A stretch of 64,000 nucleotides of DNA. It comes from DATFVA01 sp963745945 (GTDB lineage: Bacteria; Bacteroidota; Ignavibacteria; Ignavibacteriales; Ignavibacteriaceae). The position numbers were made by a program, and so were the translations under genes. Below, in pieces: positions 37,807 through 47,244 of this stretch. The stretch lies in contig CAVUZG010000004.1 of assembly GCA_963745945.1 (NCBI GenBank), positions 558,001 to 622,000 on the forward strand. The letters run 5' to 3'. A model generated the notes under the pieces. That model worked only from the letters and a program-made list of their open reading frames with translations. It had not been told where the DNA came from and did not search any database. Each line of letters begins with the position of its first letter. Position 1 is the first letter of the stretch.

Positions 37807-38760
37807 GTGCTTTTCATTGCTTCTTTATTAGCTGCTATCGTACCAATGATTACGTATTTGCTCATTATATGGCAGATAGACAGGTATGACAAAGAGCCAT
37901 TCAGCCTTGTATTTATAAACTATCTCTATGGCGCTGTAGGTGCAATTTTCCTTGCAGTAATCGGTAGCGGGTTAATTTCCAGCCTTGTCTCTCTATTAAT
38001 ATATAATGAGCAAATGGTAGCTCATATTGAAACAATAATTATTGCCCCTGTAGTCGAAGAGAGTACAAAAGGATTCTTTCTATTTATAATGGTGGCGAAT
38101 AAAAAATTTGACAATATGACGGACGGAATTGTCTACGGCGGTGCGATTGGATTGGGGTTCGGGATGACTGAGAATTTCTTTTACTTTGTTTTTTATTCGC
38201 ATTCATTTAATGACTGGTTAAGCATAGTTATAATCAGAACTCTATTCTCAGGTGTTATGCATTGTGTTTCAACAGGAACACTTGGGGCATTTCTTGGCTA
38301 TGCAAAATTTAAACCGCGTAATATAAAAATCACGTTTCCAATAATTGGATTATTGGTCGCAATGTTTATCCACTTCCTCTGGAATTTATCAGTTAGTTTT
38401 GAATCTACAGCAATATTGGGATTCATGTTTATGATTTTTACTATTGCTATTTTCATTACCGTATTTTCTGTTTCATTACTCGGGGAGAAAAAAATTATTT
38501 ACAAGGAGCTTATGTCTGAATCAGAAGACGGCCTTATCCCGCACGAGCACCTTTTTATTTTAAATTCATCACAAAGAAATAAACCCGGCTGGATTGATGA
38601 AAGTATCCGGAAGTTATATATTAGAGCTGCTACCTCTCTTGCATTCAGAAAAATGCAGTCCCGAAACTCGAGCGGCTTAAGTAAAAATTATTATGAACAG
38701 GATATTGAACATTACAGAAATTTTATACGTAATTTACTCTCAAATACTCAGCTAAGTTAA
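37807..38760 (+). CDS. PrsW-family intramembrane protease-like protein
   Basis: A 317-residue membrane protein, start GTG 37807 with AAGAGG 4 bp upstream. Seven or eight helices cover residues 1-230, with the three family motifs: VVEESTKG (EExxK), GFGMTENFFYF and MHCVSTGTLGAF, plus FIHFLWN. PrsW cleaves the anti-sigma factor RsiW in Bacillus; related proteins are putative glutamic or metal proteases. A soluble C-terminal tail of ~90 residues is extra. No anti-sigma factor is visible nearby. Confidence 0.88.
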   Translation: MLFIASLLAAIVPMITYLLIIWQIDRYDKEPFSLVFINYLYGAVGAIFLAVIGSGLISSLVSLLIYNEQMVAHIETIIIAPVVEESTKGFFLFIMVANKKFDNMTDGIVYGGAIGLGFGMTENFFYFVFYSHSFNDWLSIVIIRTLFSGVMHCVSTGTLGAFLGYAKFKPRNIKITFPIIGLLVAMFIHFLWNLSVSFESTAILGFMFMIFTIAIFITVFSVSLLGEKKIIYKELMSESEDGLIPHEHLFILNSSQRNKPGWIDESIRKLYIRAATSLAFRKMQSRNSSGLSKNYYEQDIEHYRNFIRNLLSNTQLS

Positions 38761-39465
38761 ATGACTAAATCGAATTCTTGCATATACCTGCTGCCCCTTT
38801 TTTCTTTTTATGATACCAACAACAATTCATTATTTGAATCAATGACGGGTGATGATACCTCCCTGCTTTATACAATATTGTACGAAAATTATATCGAAGT
38901 TTTTAATGAGCTGAAAGATGTTTCTACAATTGTTTATTTTCTTGATAAAAATGATATGGATAAAATTCCGGATGGGATTAGTGAAAAACTAAATAGTAGT
39001 ATTTCACCCATTGATACTTCTTCTATGAATAAAGAGATTAAAAATTTAAATGATAAATACTTTAAAAATTTTCACAACAATCTTTTGATTTTTTCACATT
39101 CTATCGGAGTTTCTGCTTCCGATATTAAAAAAATATTCTCTCTTCTCGATATTGAAGATGAATCAATTATGCTGGGAAGAGGAATTGAAGAAAAAATCGC
39201 TCTATTAGGATTCAATTCTTACAATGAAGAACTTTTGGGAAATGTAACTGAAGACCGGAATCATTATAATGAAATGCTGATAAAAGCAAGCAAGCAGGAA
39301 AACTTTGTGCACACGTTAAGCAATTTTATGCTGATAGAAACTAAAGAAGATTTCGTAAAACTTTATACCGAACTTTCAAAGAAAGAAAGTTTACAATACT
39401 GTAATCAGAACATTCATGAAAAATTTACCCATCTTTTTATTGAATATAAGGATTTGCTGAAATGA
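38761..39465 (+). CDS. Protein of unknown function (faintly DUF2064-like)
   Basis: A 234-residue soluble protein whose ATG directly follows the PrsW stop; its own stop overlaps the nadD start by 4 bp (ATGA), so all three are coupled. No certain family. The middle part, LLIFSHSIGVSASDIKKIFSLL then IMLGRGIEEKIALLGFNSYNEELL, has the layout of the DUF2064 (SpsA-like GT-A) family, where IIGSDxP...VLGPAxDGGYYLIGL is expected. The key acidic residues are absent, so it could be a degenerate or unrelated protein. Confidence 0.6.
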   Translation: MTKSNSCIYLLPLFSFYDTNNNSLFESMTGDDTSLLYTILYENYIEVFNELKDVSTIVYFLDKNDMDKIPDGISEKLNSSISPIDTSSMNKEIKNLNDKYFKNFHNNLLIFSHSIGVSASDIKKIFSLLDIEDESIMLGRGIEEKIALLGFNSYNEELLGNVTEDRNHYNEMLIKASKQENFVHTLSNFMLIETKEDFVKLYTELSKKESLQYCNQNIHEKFTHLFIEYKDLLK

Positions 39466-40046
39466 GTAAAGTTGGGATGTATGGCGGAACTTTTGATCCT
39501 GTTCATCATGGACATCTGATTACTGCTCAGTCAGTTCGTGAATTAAGAAACCTCGATAAAATTATTTTCATTCCAAGTTATATTTCTCCTCATAAACTGG
39601 ATCAGATAGCATCTGAACCCGAACACAGACTGAATATGATCAAAACGGCAATTGAAGATATTCCATACTTTGAATGCTCCGATTTTGAAATATCAAAGCA
39701 AAAGATATCATACACTATTGACACTTTGCATGAAATGAAAAAGTATTATGATGAGATTGAACTTATCATCGGGGAAGATAACATGGAGACTTTTCATACA
39801 TGGAAATCACCTGAAGAAATCATGAAGATTGTCACTCTAATCGTACTTAAAAGAAAAATTGTAGACAAAGAGGGATATAAAAATAAATTTGCAAGTAAAG
39901 CAGTTTTACTGGAAACACCCAGGATTGACATAAACAGTACAACAATAAGAGAAAGGGTTAATAAAGGATTACCAATAGACTTTCTTGTGCCTCAAAAAGT
40001 TATGAAATATATTTACAAACTGAATTTATATAAGGAATTAAATTGA
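39462..40046 (+). CDS. nadD: Nicotinate-nucleotide adenylyltransferase
   Basis: A 194-residue nucleotidyltransferase. GTFDPVHHGHL (residues 9-19) is the HxGH-type ATP site, IIGEDNMETFHTWKSPEEI is the NadD substrate loop and INSTTIRERV is the C-terminal IS[S/T]TxxR motif. It makes nicotinate adenine dinucleotide in NAD synthesis. It overlaps both neighbours by 4 bp. Confidence 0.97.
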   Translation: MSKVGMYGGTFDPVHHGHLITAQSVRELRNLDKIIFIPSYISPHKLDQIASEPEHRLNMIKTAIEDIPYFECSDFEISKQKISYTIDTLHEMKKYYDEIELIIGEDNMETFHTWKSPEEIMKIVTLIVLKRKIVDKEGYKNKFASKAVLLETPRIDINSTTIRERVNKGLPIDFLVPQKVMKYIYKLNLYKELN

Positions 40047-40966
40047 AAATATTAATTACCGGGGGTGCTGGATTTATTGCCTCACACATTGCTGATGCTT
40101 TTATTGAAAACGGGCATTCCGTTTTTATACTTGATAATCTTTCATCAGGATTTGAAAAAAATCTTAACTCAAAAGCTACATTTGTAAGAGCGGATATCAG
40201 AGATAAAAGTCTTTCTGAATTGTTCGAAAGAGAAAAATTTGATACCGTCAATCATCATGCTGCCCAAATGGATGTAAGAAGGTCGGTCGCTGATCCTGAG
40301 TTCGACGCAAATACGAATATTATAGGAACGATCAATCTGCTCCAGAATGCCGTAAAATATAATGTGAAAAAATTTATGTTTGCTTCAACCGGCGGAGCTG
40401 TTTATGGTGAACAGGAATATTTTCCTGCAGATGAAAACCATCCAACTTCCCCGCTTTCACCTTATGGTATTTCCAAACTTTCAGTGGAAAAATATTTATT
40501 CTTTTATAGAGCACAGTATAACCTGAATTATACCATACTACGCTATGCAAATATTTATGGTCCGAGACAAAATCCTCACGGCGAAGCAGGAGTGGTTGCT
40601 ATTTTTTCGAAGAAATTATTAAATGGTAAACAGCCGGTTATAAATGGAGATGGGAAACAAACCCGCGATTATACATTTGTTAAAGATGTTGTAAAAGCCA
40701 ATCTTCTTACATTGACTGATGAAAAATCTGATATATATAATGTCGGAACAGGAATAGAAACCGATGTCAATGTTTTATTCAATAAAATGAATGACATTAT
40801 CGGGAAAGGCCAGTTTGAAAAACATGGACCGTCGATGCCGGGTGAGCAATTAAGAAGCGTGATATCTTCAGAAAAATTAAATCAAAAATTTGGATGGTCA
40901 CCATCAACTTTACTTGATGAAGGATTAAAAACCACGGTAGAATATTTTAAAGAGAAATTAAATTAA
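40043..40966 (+). CDS. NAD-dependent sugar-nucleotide epimerase (GalE-like)
   Basis: A 307-residue extended short-chain dehydrogenase. GGAGFIASHIADAF (residues 7-20) is the NAD loop, the catalytic site is SPYGISKLSVEKY (YxxxK), and LRYANIYGPRQNPHGEAGVVAIF and GDGKQTRDYTFVKDV form the nucleotide-sugar pocket. It is probably a UDP-glucose/UDP-GlcNAc 4-epimerase, substrate unproven. Start TTG 40043 overlaps the nadD stop and has AAGGA upstream. It could feed the polysaccharide pathways in the window. Confidence 0.9.
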   Translation: MKILITGGAGFIASHIADAFIENGHSVFILDNLSSGFEKNLNSKATFVRADIRDKSLSELFEREKFDTVNHHAAQMDVRRSVADPEFDANTNIIGTINLLQNAVKYNVKKFMFASTGGAVYGEQEYFPADENHPTSPLSPYGISKLSVEKYLFFYRAQYNLNYTILRYANIYGPRQNPHGEAGVVAIFSKKLLNGKQPVINGDGKQTRDYTFVKDVVKANLLTLTDEKSDIYNVGTGIETDVNVLFNKMNDIIGKGQFEKHGPSMPGEQLRSVISSEKLNQKFGWSPSTLLDEGLKTTVEYFKEKLN

Positions 40967-40968
40967 AA

Positions 40969-41922
40969 ATGCCTGTTAATGTTTTACAAGATAAATTAAT
41001 TGAAGGCGACAGAAGAAGTATTGCCAGGGCAATATCTGTTGTTGAATCTAATGGCACTGACTCTTCTGAATTACTTAAAACCATTTATCCTCTAACAGGA
41101 AGAGCTTATAGAATTGGAATTACCGGACCGCCCGGGGCGGGAAAAAGTACAATTACTAATCAGTTGACCAAATTATTCAGAAGCAACAATAAAAAAGTGG
41201 GAATAATTGCTGTTGATCCGACAAGTCCGTTTACCGGAGGAGCTTTACTGGGAGATAGAGTAAGAATGTCAGATATTGGTCAGGATCCCGGAGTTTTTAT
41301 TAGAAGTATGGCTACCAGAGGAAGTTTAGGAGGACTGAGCAGAAAGGCAATCAATGCGGCGGATGTACTCGATTCAGCCGGGTTTGATATTATTATTCTT
41401 GAGACCGTAGGTGTTGGGCAATCCGAACTCGATATAGCTTATGCAGCGGATACAACAATAGTAGTTCTTGTGCCAGAATCCGGCGATGCTGTGCAGGCAA
41501 TGAAAGCCGGTTTAATGGAGATTGCTGATTTTTTTGTTGTAAATAAAAGTGATCGTCCCGGTTCAGAACAGGCAGTTACTGCTTTAAAAACAATTTTGAT
41601 GATGAAAGATCACGATGAAAATACCTGGATGCCTAATATTATTAAGGCTGTGGCAATTGAGAACAAAGGGATTAATGAAATATCTGAAGAGATAGATAAG
41701 CACCGAAATCACTTAATTGAAAAAAATAAATTCCTCAAAAGAAGAGAAGATAGAACGAAAGTGAGAATACGGAATATAGTAGAAGAAAAAATTAAAGAGG
41801 AATTATGGAGCGGAACTGGTGAAAAATCATTAAATTCATCTATAGATAAAGTAGTTCTTGGTAATCTTTCACCTTATCATATTGCCGAAGAAATTATTAA
41901 TAATTATAAAAATCAGGGTTAA
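40969..41922 (+). CDS. meaB: Methylmalonyl-CoA mutase-associated GTPase MeaB
   Basis: A 317-residue G3E GTPase. Walker A is GPPGAGKST (53-61), then DPTSPFTGGALLGDRVRM, ILETVGVGQSE and the base-specific NKSD. It protects and reloads the B12-dependent methylmalonyl-CoA mutase. With the next two genes it points to propionate, odd-chain or branched-chain acyl-CoA use; the mutase itself is outside the window. It starts 2 bp after the epimerase stop. Confidence 0.95.
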   Translation: MPVNVLQDKLIEGDRRSIARAISVVESNGTDSSELLKTIYPLTGRAYRIGITGPPGAGKSTITNQLTKLFRSNNKKVGIIAVDPTSPFTGGALLGDRVRMSDIGQDPGVFIRSMATRGSLGGLSRKAINAADVLDSAGFDIIILETVGVGQSELDIAYAADTTIVVLVPESGDAVQAMKAGLMEIADFFVVNKSDRPGSEQAVTALKTILMMKDHDENTWMPNIIKAVAIENKGINEISEEIDKHRNHLIEKNKFLKRREDRTKVRIRNIVEEKIKEELWSGTGEKSLNSSIDKVVLGNLSPYHIAEEIINNYKNQG

Positions 41923-41942
41923 AAATTGGAAGGAGAGATTAA

Positions 41943-43106
41943 ATGGAAGTATTGGATAATCCATTCCTATCTGAGTTAAATGAAAATCAGATAATTATTA
42001 AAAACACAATCAGGGAATTTGCAGAAAAAAATATTCGTCCAGTTGTTATGAAATATGATGAATCACAGGAATTTCCGATGGATATTATCCATCAGCTCGG
42101 CGAACTTGGTTTTATGGGAATAATCTTTCCGGAGGAATATGGTGGTTCGGGTTTAGGCTATGTTGAATTTGCAATTATTATTGAAGAACTCGGACGTGTA
42201 GATCCCTCAATCTCCCTTTCAGTAGCTGCTCATAACGGTCTTGGTTCAAATCATATTTTCAGATTCGGAAACGAAGAACAGAAAAAAAAATATCTCCCCG
42301 ATTTACTTTCAGGCAGAAAAGTAGCCGCCTGGGGTTTAACAGAATCAATGTCAGGCAGTGATGCGGCAGGATTAAAATCTTATGCTGAAAAAAAGGACGG
42401 TTATTATTTACTGAACGGAAGTAAAACATTTATAACGCATGGAACAGTCGGACAAACAGCAGTGGTAATGGCAATAACTGATAAGGAAAAAGGTAAAAAA
42501 GGGATTTCTGCTTTCATTCTTGAAAAAGGAATGGAAGGATTTATTGTTGGAAAAAAAGAAAATAAACTGGGAATGCGTGCAAGTGATACAACACAATTAA
42601 CTTTTGAAAATTGCAAAGTTCCAGCGGAAAACTTATTAGGTGAAGAAGGTCAGGGGTTTATACAGGCAATGAAAATTCTTGAAGGTGGAAGAATTTCAAT
42701 TGCAGCAGTAAGTGTTGGTCTTGCCCAGGGAGCACTTGATGCGTCATTAAAATATAGTCAGGAAAGAAAACAGTTCAATAAGAGTCTGAGTGAATTCCAG
42801 GCAACTCAGTTCAAACTTGCCAATATGGCTGTTGGTATTGATGCTGCAAGACTGCTTACTTATCGTGCAGCTGCAATGAAGGATAAAGGATTACCTAACA
42901 TGAAAGAAGCTGCTATGGCAAAATTATTCGCAAGTGAAGTAGCTGAAAAAGCTTCTAGTGAGGCAGTTCAGATCCATGGTGGATACGGTTTCATTAAAGA
43001 TTATCCCGTTGAAAAATTATATCGCGATGTAAAGCTTCTTACAATCGGTGAAGGAACTTCAGAAATTCAAAGAATTGTTATATCCCGTGAACTTTTATCA
43101 AACTAA
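41943..43106 (+). CDS. Acyl-CoA dehydrogenase
   Basis: A 387-residue flavoprotein. WGLTESMSGSDAAG and TFITHGTVGQ are the FAD/substrate blocks, QIHGGYGFIKDYPVEKLYRD and TIGEGTSEIQRIV follow, and Glu in GEGTSE is the expected catalytic base of short-chain enzymes. It removes two hydrogens from acyl-CoA, passing them to ETF. A strong GGAAGGAGAG lies just before the ATG. Together with the following carboxyltransferase it may act in leucine or butyryl-CoA breakdown. Confidence 0.95.
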   Translation: MEVLDNPFLSELNENQIIIKNTIREFAEKNIRPVVMKYDESQEFPMDIIHQLGELGFMGIIFPEEYGGSGLGYVEFAIIIEELGRVDPSISLSVAAHNGLGSNHIFRFGNEEQKKKYLPDLLSGRKVAAWGLTESMSGSDAAGLKSYAEKKDGYYLLNGSKTFITHGTVGQTAVVMAITDKEKGKKGISAFILEKGMEGFIVGKKENKLGMRASDTTQLTFENCKVPAENLLGEEGQGFIQAMKILEGGRISIAAVSVGLAQGALDASLKYSQERKQFNKSLSEFQATQFKLANMAVGIDAARLLTYRAAAMKDKGLPNMKEAAMAKLFASEVAEKASSEAVQIHGGYGFIKDYPVEKLYRDVKLLTIGEGTSEIQRIVISRELLSN

Positions 43107-43118
43107 ACTCAGATATAA

Positions 43119-44774
43119 ATGAAGAATATTGGTAAAGCAATTAATGAGAATGAATCTTATTTAAAAAGAGAAGATTTTTACAAAAATCTTCTGAGAAAGC
43201 TTCAGGCTGAAAGAGATGTAGTTCAACTTGGAGGCGGTAAAAAATCAATTGAAAAACATAAGGCAAAAGGAAAATTAACCGCGAGGGAAAGAATAAATCT
43301 TCTCGTTGATAATCCAAAAGACTTTTATGAGTTGAGCACTTTTGCAGCTTACGGTATGTATGAAGAATATGGCGGTGCTCCTTCTTCGGGAACTGTTTAC
43401 GGGATCGGGAAAATTCACAATAAATTCTATGTTTTAGTTGCTAACGATGCAACTGTTAAAGCAGGCGCATGGTTTCCAATAACAGCCAAGAAAAATCTGC
43501 GTGCTCAGGAAATAGCTATAGAAAACAGGCTCCCAATCATTTATTTAGTGGATAGTGCAGGAGTTTTTCTTCCTTTGCAGGATGAAATTTTTCCTGACAA
43601 GGAACATTTCGGAAGAATATTCAGAAACAATGCTGTAATGTCTTCCATAGGTATTCCTCAAATAGCCGCAATTATGGGTCCTTGCGTTGCTGGTGGAGCT
43701 TATTTACCTATCATGAGTGATGAAGCACTTATTGTTGAAGGAGAAGGTTCAGTATTTCTTGCAGGTGCACATTTAGTTAAAGCAGCAATCGGGGAAGTAA
43801 TTGACAATGAAAGCCTTGGCGGTGCGAAAGTTCAATCTAATATTTCAGGGGTTACAGATTATATCATGAAAAATGATACGGAATGTCTTGAACAGATCAG
43901 AAGTATTGTTGAAAAACACGGGACAAGCTTAACTGCTGGTTTTAACAGGACAGAAAGCAAACCACCTAAGTTTTCTTCCAAAGAAATATATGGCTTATTA
44001 CCCGAGGACCCGATAAAACCTTATAATATGTATGATATAATTGCAAGAATAATTGATGATTCCATCCTGGATGAATATAAAGCAGGATACGGAAAATCAA
44101 TTATTACGGGTTATGCTAGAATAGATGGATGGGCAGTTGGAATTGTTGCTAATCAAAGAGAAGTGGTAAAAACTGAAACAGGTGAAATGCAGGTTGGCGG
44201 AGTTATTTATTCCGATTCTGCAGATAAAGCAACACGTTTTATCCTCAACTGCAATCAGAAAAAAATTCCGTTATTATTTTTACAGGATGTGACAGGATTT
44301 ATGGTTGGAAGCAGGGCGGAGCATGGGGGAATTATTAAAGATGGTGCTAAGATGGTTAATGCTGTTGCAAATTCATCAGTACCAAAAATTACAATTATAG
44401 TAGGAAATAGTTTTGGAGCCGGGAATTATGCAATGTGCGGCAAAGCTTATGATCCAAGATTTATTTTTGCTTATCCGAATGCGAAAATTTCTGTAATGGG
44501 TGGTAGTCAGGCAAGTAGTGTCCTACTCGATATAAAATTGAAACAATCTGAAAAAAGTGGAAAACATTTAAGCGAAGATGACAGAAAAAAATTGCTTGAT
44601 GAAGTTACAAAATCTTATGAAGATAAAAGTACTCCTTTTTATGCTGCCGCAAGACTTTGGATTGATGAAATTATAGATCCTGCTCTGACCAGAGAATACA
44701 TTTCAATGGCCTTAGAAGTTGCAAATAACAATCCTGAAATTCCAAAGTTTAATCCGGGAGTTATTCAGACTTAA
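43119..44774 (+). CDS. Acyl-CoA carboxylase, carboxyltransferase (beta) subunit, methylcrotonyl-type
   Basis: A 551-residue carboxyltransferase. KGKLTARERINLLVD near residue 50 starts the N-terminal half; YLVDSAGVFLPLQDEIFPDKEHFG strongly resembles the 3-methylcrotonyl-CoA carboxylase beta chain. The C-terminal half has GFMVGSRAEHGGIIKDGAKMVNAV and GNSFGAGNYAMCGKAYDPRF. It transfers CO2 from biotin to the acyl-CoA. The biotin carboxylase/BCCP subunit is not in the window. It is 12 bp after the dehydrogenase gene, a pair typical of leucine catabolism. Confidence 0.93.
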   Translation: MKNIGKAINENESYLKREDFYKNLLRKLQAERDVVQLGGGKKSIEKHKAKGKLTARERINLLVDNPKDFYELSTFAAYGMYEEYGGAPSSGTVYGIGKIHNKFYVLVANDATVKAGAWFPITAKKNLRAQEIAIENRLPIIYLVDSAGVFLPLQDEIFPDKEHFGRIFRNNAVMSSIGIPQIAAIMGPCVAGGAYLPIMSDEALIVEGEGSVFLAGAHLVKAAIGEVIDNESLGGAKVQSNISGVTDYIMKNDTECLEQIRSIVEKHGTSLTAGFNRTESKPPKFSSKEIYGLLPEDPIKPYNMYDIIARIIDDSILDEYKAGYGKSIITGYARIDGWAVGIVANQREVVKTETGEMQVGGVIYSDSADKATRFILNCNQKKIPLLFLQDVTGFMVGSRAEHGGIIKDGAKMVNAVANSSVPKITIIVGNSFGAGNYAMCGKAYDPRFIFAYPNAKISVMGGSQASSVLLDIKLKQSEKSGKHLSEDDRKKLLDEVTKSYEDKSTPFYAAARLWIDEIIDPALTREYISMALEVANNNPEIPKFNPGVIQT

Positions 44775-44867
44775 AAGAATATTCATTTTATCATCTATTA
44801 CTATGTTGTGACTGGCAGTTTGCAATTTGCAAAACTCATATAAGCTTACAGTTTATCTTTAGCAAAA

Positions 44868-45518
44868 TTGAAATTCTATTTTTTCATCCCGATATTCATC
44901 TTCAGCTCTTTTAGTTTATTTTCTCAGCAAAGTAAACTTTCTAAAACAGTTAACTACCTATCTAAATTCATTTCATCAGACCATTTCGAAAAATTAAAAG
45001 TTAAGGCAAATGATTTATCACTTGTTGATACATTATTTAATCGTGCCGTAAATTATCGGGATAGTGATTATTCCGAGGCACTACTTTCATTAATGTTTGC
45101 AACTGTACCGTATAAAAAAGTTCCTATCCAAATCCCGTTGATAAAAACCATTGTTCAATTTCCTCTTACTTCTGCTAGTGATTCTGTTTTCTTACTTAAA
45201 AACAAAAACCTTCCAAAAGACTTTTATTTTGATACTCCTCAAACCAGCTTTGGAGATAAAGATAAATTGGCTCATTTTTTCGGAAGTGCTTTTCTGGCTT
45301 ATAACTCATCTATTTTTGATTTGGGCGACCTAATTGGTTATTTTGTGGAGGTATTTGAGGAAGAATTTAAGGTTCAGTCGGTTATTGATAGCCGTGATAT
45401 GATGACAAATAAATTGGGCTATATTTTCGGTACTTACTTAAAAAAGAACAAAAACATTCAACCATCAAATGCATTTTTATTAAGAACACTTTTTTATACA
45501 CGATATAATTTTCCGTAA
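44868..45518 (+). CDS. Exported protein of unknown function (DUF2279/YfiM-like)
   Basis: A 216-residue protein, start TTG 44868, with a signal peptide (KFYFFIPIFIFSSFSLFSQQ). The part DKLAHFFGSAFLAYNSS with later DSRDMMTNKLGYIFGTYL resembles the DKxxHxxxG...D...N..G pattern of the YfiM/DUF2279 family. Function unknown. It stands between the metabolic genes and the NtrC-type regulator gene, with 8 bp to the latter. Confidence 0.6.
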   Translation: MKFYFFIPIFIFSSFSLFSQQSKLSKTVNYLSKFISSDHFEKLKVKANDLSLVDTLFNRAVNYRDSDYSEALLSLMFATVPYKKVPIQIPLIKTIVQFPLTSASDSVFLLKNKNLPKDFYFDTPQTSFGDKDKLAHFFGSAFLAYNSSIFDLGDLIGYFVEVFEEEFKVQSVIDSRDMMTNKLGYIFGTYLKKNKNIQPSNAFLLRTLFYTRYNFP

Positions 45519-45526
45519 AAATAATT

Positions 45527-46882
45527 ATGAACACAATCCTGCTGATTGATGACGAAACTGAAATATGCGAAAGCATAAAGATGATACTTGAGTATGAAGG
45601 TTACAATGTTCAATACTCAACCAAATCGACTGAAGGAGTAGAAAAAGCCATTAGCGAAAATTATTCAGCATTGCTTCTTGATATTCAAATGCCCGAAATG
45701 AATGGATTTGAAGTTCTCAAAAAAGTAAAAGAAGTAAACCCGGCACTTTCAGTGATAATGATTTCAGCTCATGGAAGTGTTGAGAATGCAATAAAAGCTA
45801 CACGTCTCGGGGCATTCGATTTTATTGAAAAACCAATTGATAGAGACAAACTTGTAATAAGTGTAAGAAATGCTGTTGAGCAATCAAACCTTATTTCAGA
45901 AAATGCAGAATATAAGAAAACACTTCTTGGCGATGAAAAAATTCTTGGCAAAAGCAAAGTAATACAAAATATCCTGGCAACTATTGAAAAGGTCGCACCG
46001 CTTGATACCCGTGTTTTAATAACCGGTGACAATGGTACCGGGAAGGAACTTGTTGCAAGGGCAATTCACAATAAAAGTCAGAGAAAAGATAAAACTTTTG
46101 TTGAAGTGAATTGTGCTGCGATTCCAAATGAACTAATTGAATCTGAATTGTTCGGCCATGAAAAAGGATCATTCACCGGGGCAATGCAGCAAAGAATCGG
46201 GAAATTTGAGCTTGCCAATAAAGGAACTTTGTTTTTGGATGAAGTTGGAGATATGAGTCCACAGGCACAGGCAAAAGTTTTGCGGGCAATTGAAGACGGA
46301 AAGATAGAGAGAGTTGGAGGAAATAAAAAAATAGAAGTCGATGTACGGATTATTTCTGCCACAAATAAAAACCTGAAGGATGAAATTGCTGCCGGAAATT
46401 TCAGGGAAGATCTTTTTCACAGGTTAAATGTTATCCCTCTGAATATTCCTTCACTCAATGAAAGAATAGAGGACATCCCCGTTCTTGTTGAAACTTTCGC
46501 AACTGATATTACTGCACGTCACAAAAAACCACCGGTTAAATTTGAAGATACTGCTATGAAGTTTTTACAGGGATTACCCTGGAGCGGGAATGTTCGTGAA
46601 TTGAAAAATGCTATTGAAAGAATAATAATCCTTGTTGATGAAAGGGAAATTTCCAGAAAAGATATTGAATTTCTTTTCGCCGGTTCACAATCTTCAATTG
46701 GAGATATAATTGCAGACAGTAATTCTTTCCAGGAATTTAAAGAGAAAGCAGAGCGTGCTTTTATCATTAAGCAGTTAAACGCAAACGACTGGAATATCAG
46801 TAAGACAGCTGAAATACTTGACATCCAGAGAAGTCATCTTTATAATAAAATGAAAAAATATGAAATTGAAAAGGAAGAATAA
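45527..46882 (+). CDS. Sigma-54-dependent response regulator (NtrC family)
   Basis: A 451-residue activator with three domains: a receiver (1-120; phospho-acceptor Asp52 in LLLDIQMPEMNG), an AAA+ domain (Walker A GDNGTGKE, the sigma-54 contact loop GSFTGA, Walker B TLFLDEVGDM) and a C-terminal Fis-type helix-turn-helix (WNISKTAEILDIQRSHLYNKMKKY). It opens sigma-54 promoters when phosphorylated. No histidine kinase gene is adjacent. The HIT gene follows after 2 bp. Confidence 0.96.
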   Translation: MNTILLIDDETEICESIKMILEYEGYNVQYSTKSTEGVEKAISENYSALLLDIQMPEMNGFEVLKKVKEVNPALSVIMISAHGSVENAIKATRLGAFDFIEKPIDRDKLVISVRNAVEQSNLISENAEYKKTLLGDEKILGKSKVIQNILATIEKVAPLDTRVLITGDNGTGKELVARAIHNKSQRKDKTFVEVNCAAIPNELIESELFGHEKGSFTGAMQQRIGKFELANKGTLFLDEVGDMSPQAQAKVLRAIEDGKIERVGGNKKIEVDVRIISATNKNLKDEIAAGNFREDLFHRLNVIPLNIPSLNERIEDIPVLVETFATDITARHKKPPVKFEDTAMKFLQGLPWSGNVRELKNAIERIIILVDEREISRKDIEFLFAGSQSSIGDIIADSNSFQEFKEKAERAFIIKQLNANDWNISKTAEILDIQRSHLYNKMKKYEIEKEE

Positions 46883-46884
46883 TT

Positions 46885-47232
46885 ATGGGAGAAACAATTT
46901 TTTCTAAAATCATCAGTAAAGAAGTTAAAGCGGATATAGTATTTGAAAGTGATTCTGTAATGGCATTTAATGATATCAACCCGCAGGCTCCTGTTCATAT
47001 TTTAATTGTTCCTAAAATTGAAATCCCCAAAGTGATCGATTTAAATGGAAAAGAGCATGCAGAACTATTGGGTGAAATGATTGATGTTGCGAATAAGCTT
47101 GCAAAGGAATATAATATCGCGGAAGATGGTTTCAGACTTGTATTTAATTGCGGTCCGAAAGGCGGACAGGAAGTTTACCATCTTCATATGCATTTGCTTG
47201 GCGGAAGGCAGATGAGATGGCCTCCGGGTTGA
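46885..47232 (+). CDS. HIT-family (Hint-type) nucleotide-binding protein
   Basis: A 115-residue histidine triad protein. IFSKIISKEVKADIVFE, FNDINPQAPVHILIVPK and HLHMHLLGGRQM (HxHxHxx active site) define the Hint branch. These enzymes hydrolyse AMP-linked phosphoramidates; the physiological role is unclear. It ends 12 bp from the converging dinB stop. Confidence 0.95.
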   Translation: MGETIFSKIISKEVKADIVFESDSVMAFNDINPQAPVHILIVPKIEIPKVIDLNGKEHAELLGEMIDVANKLAKEYNIAEDGFRLVFNCGPKGGQEVYHLHMHLLGGRQMRWPPG

Positions 47233-47244
47233 TTTTATAAATTA

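Noticed and set aside
44810..44845. Imperfect palindrome CAGTTTGCAATTTGCAAAACTC before the exported protein gene
   Set aside because: The arms need a bulge and the sequence is low complexity; too weak to call an operator or terminator.
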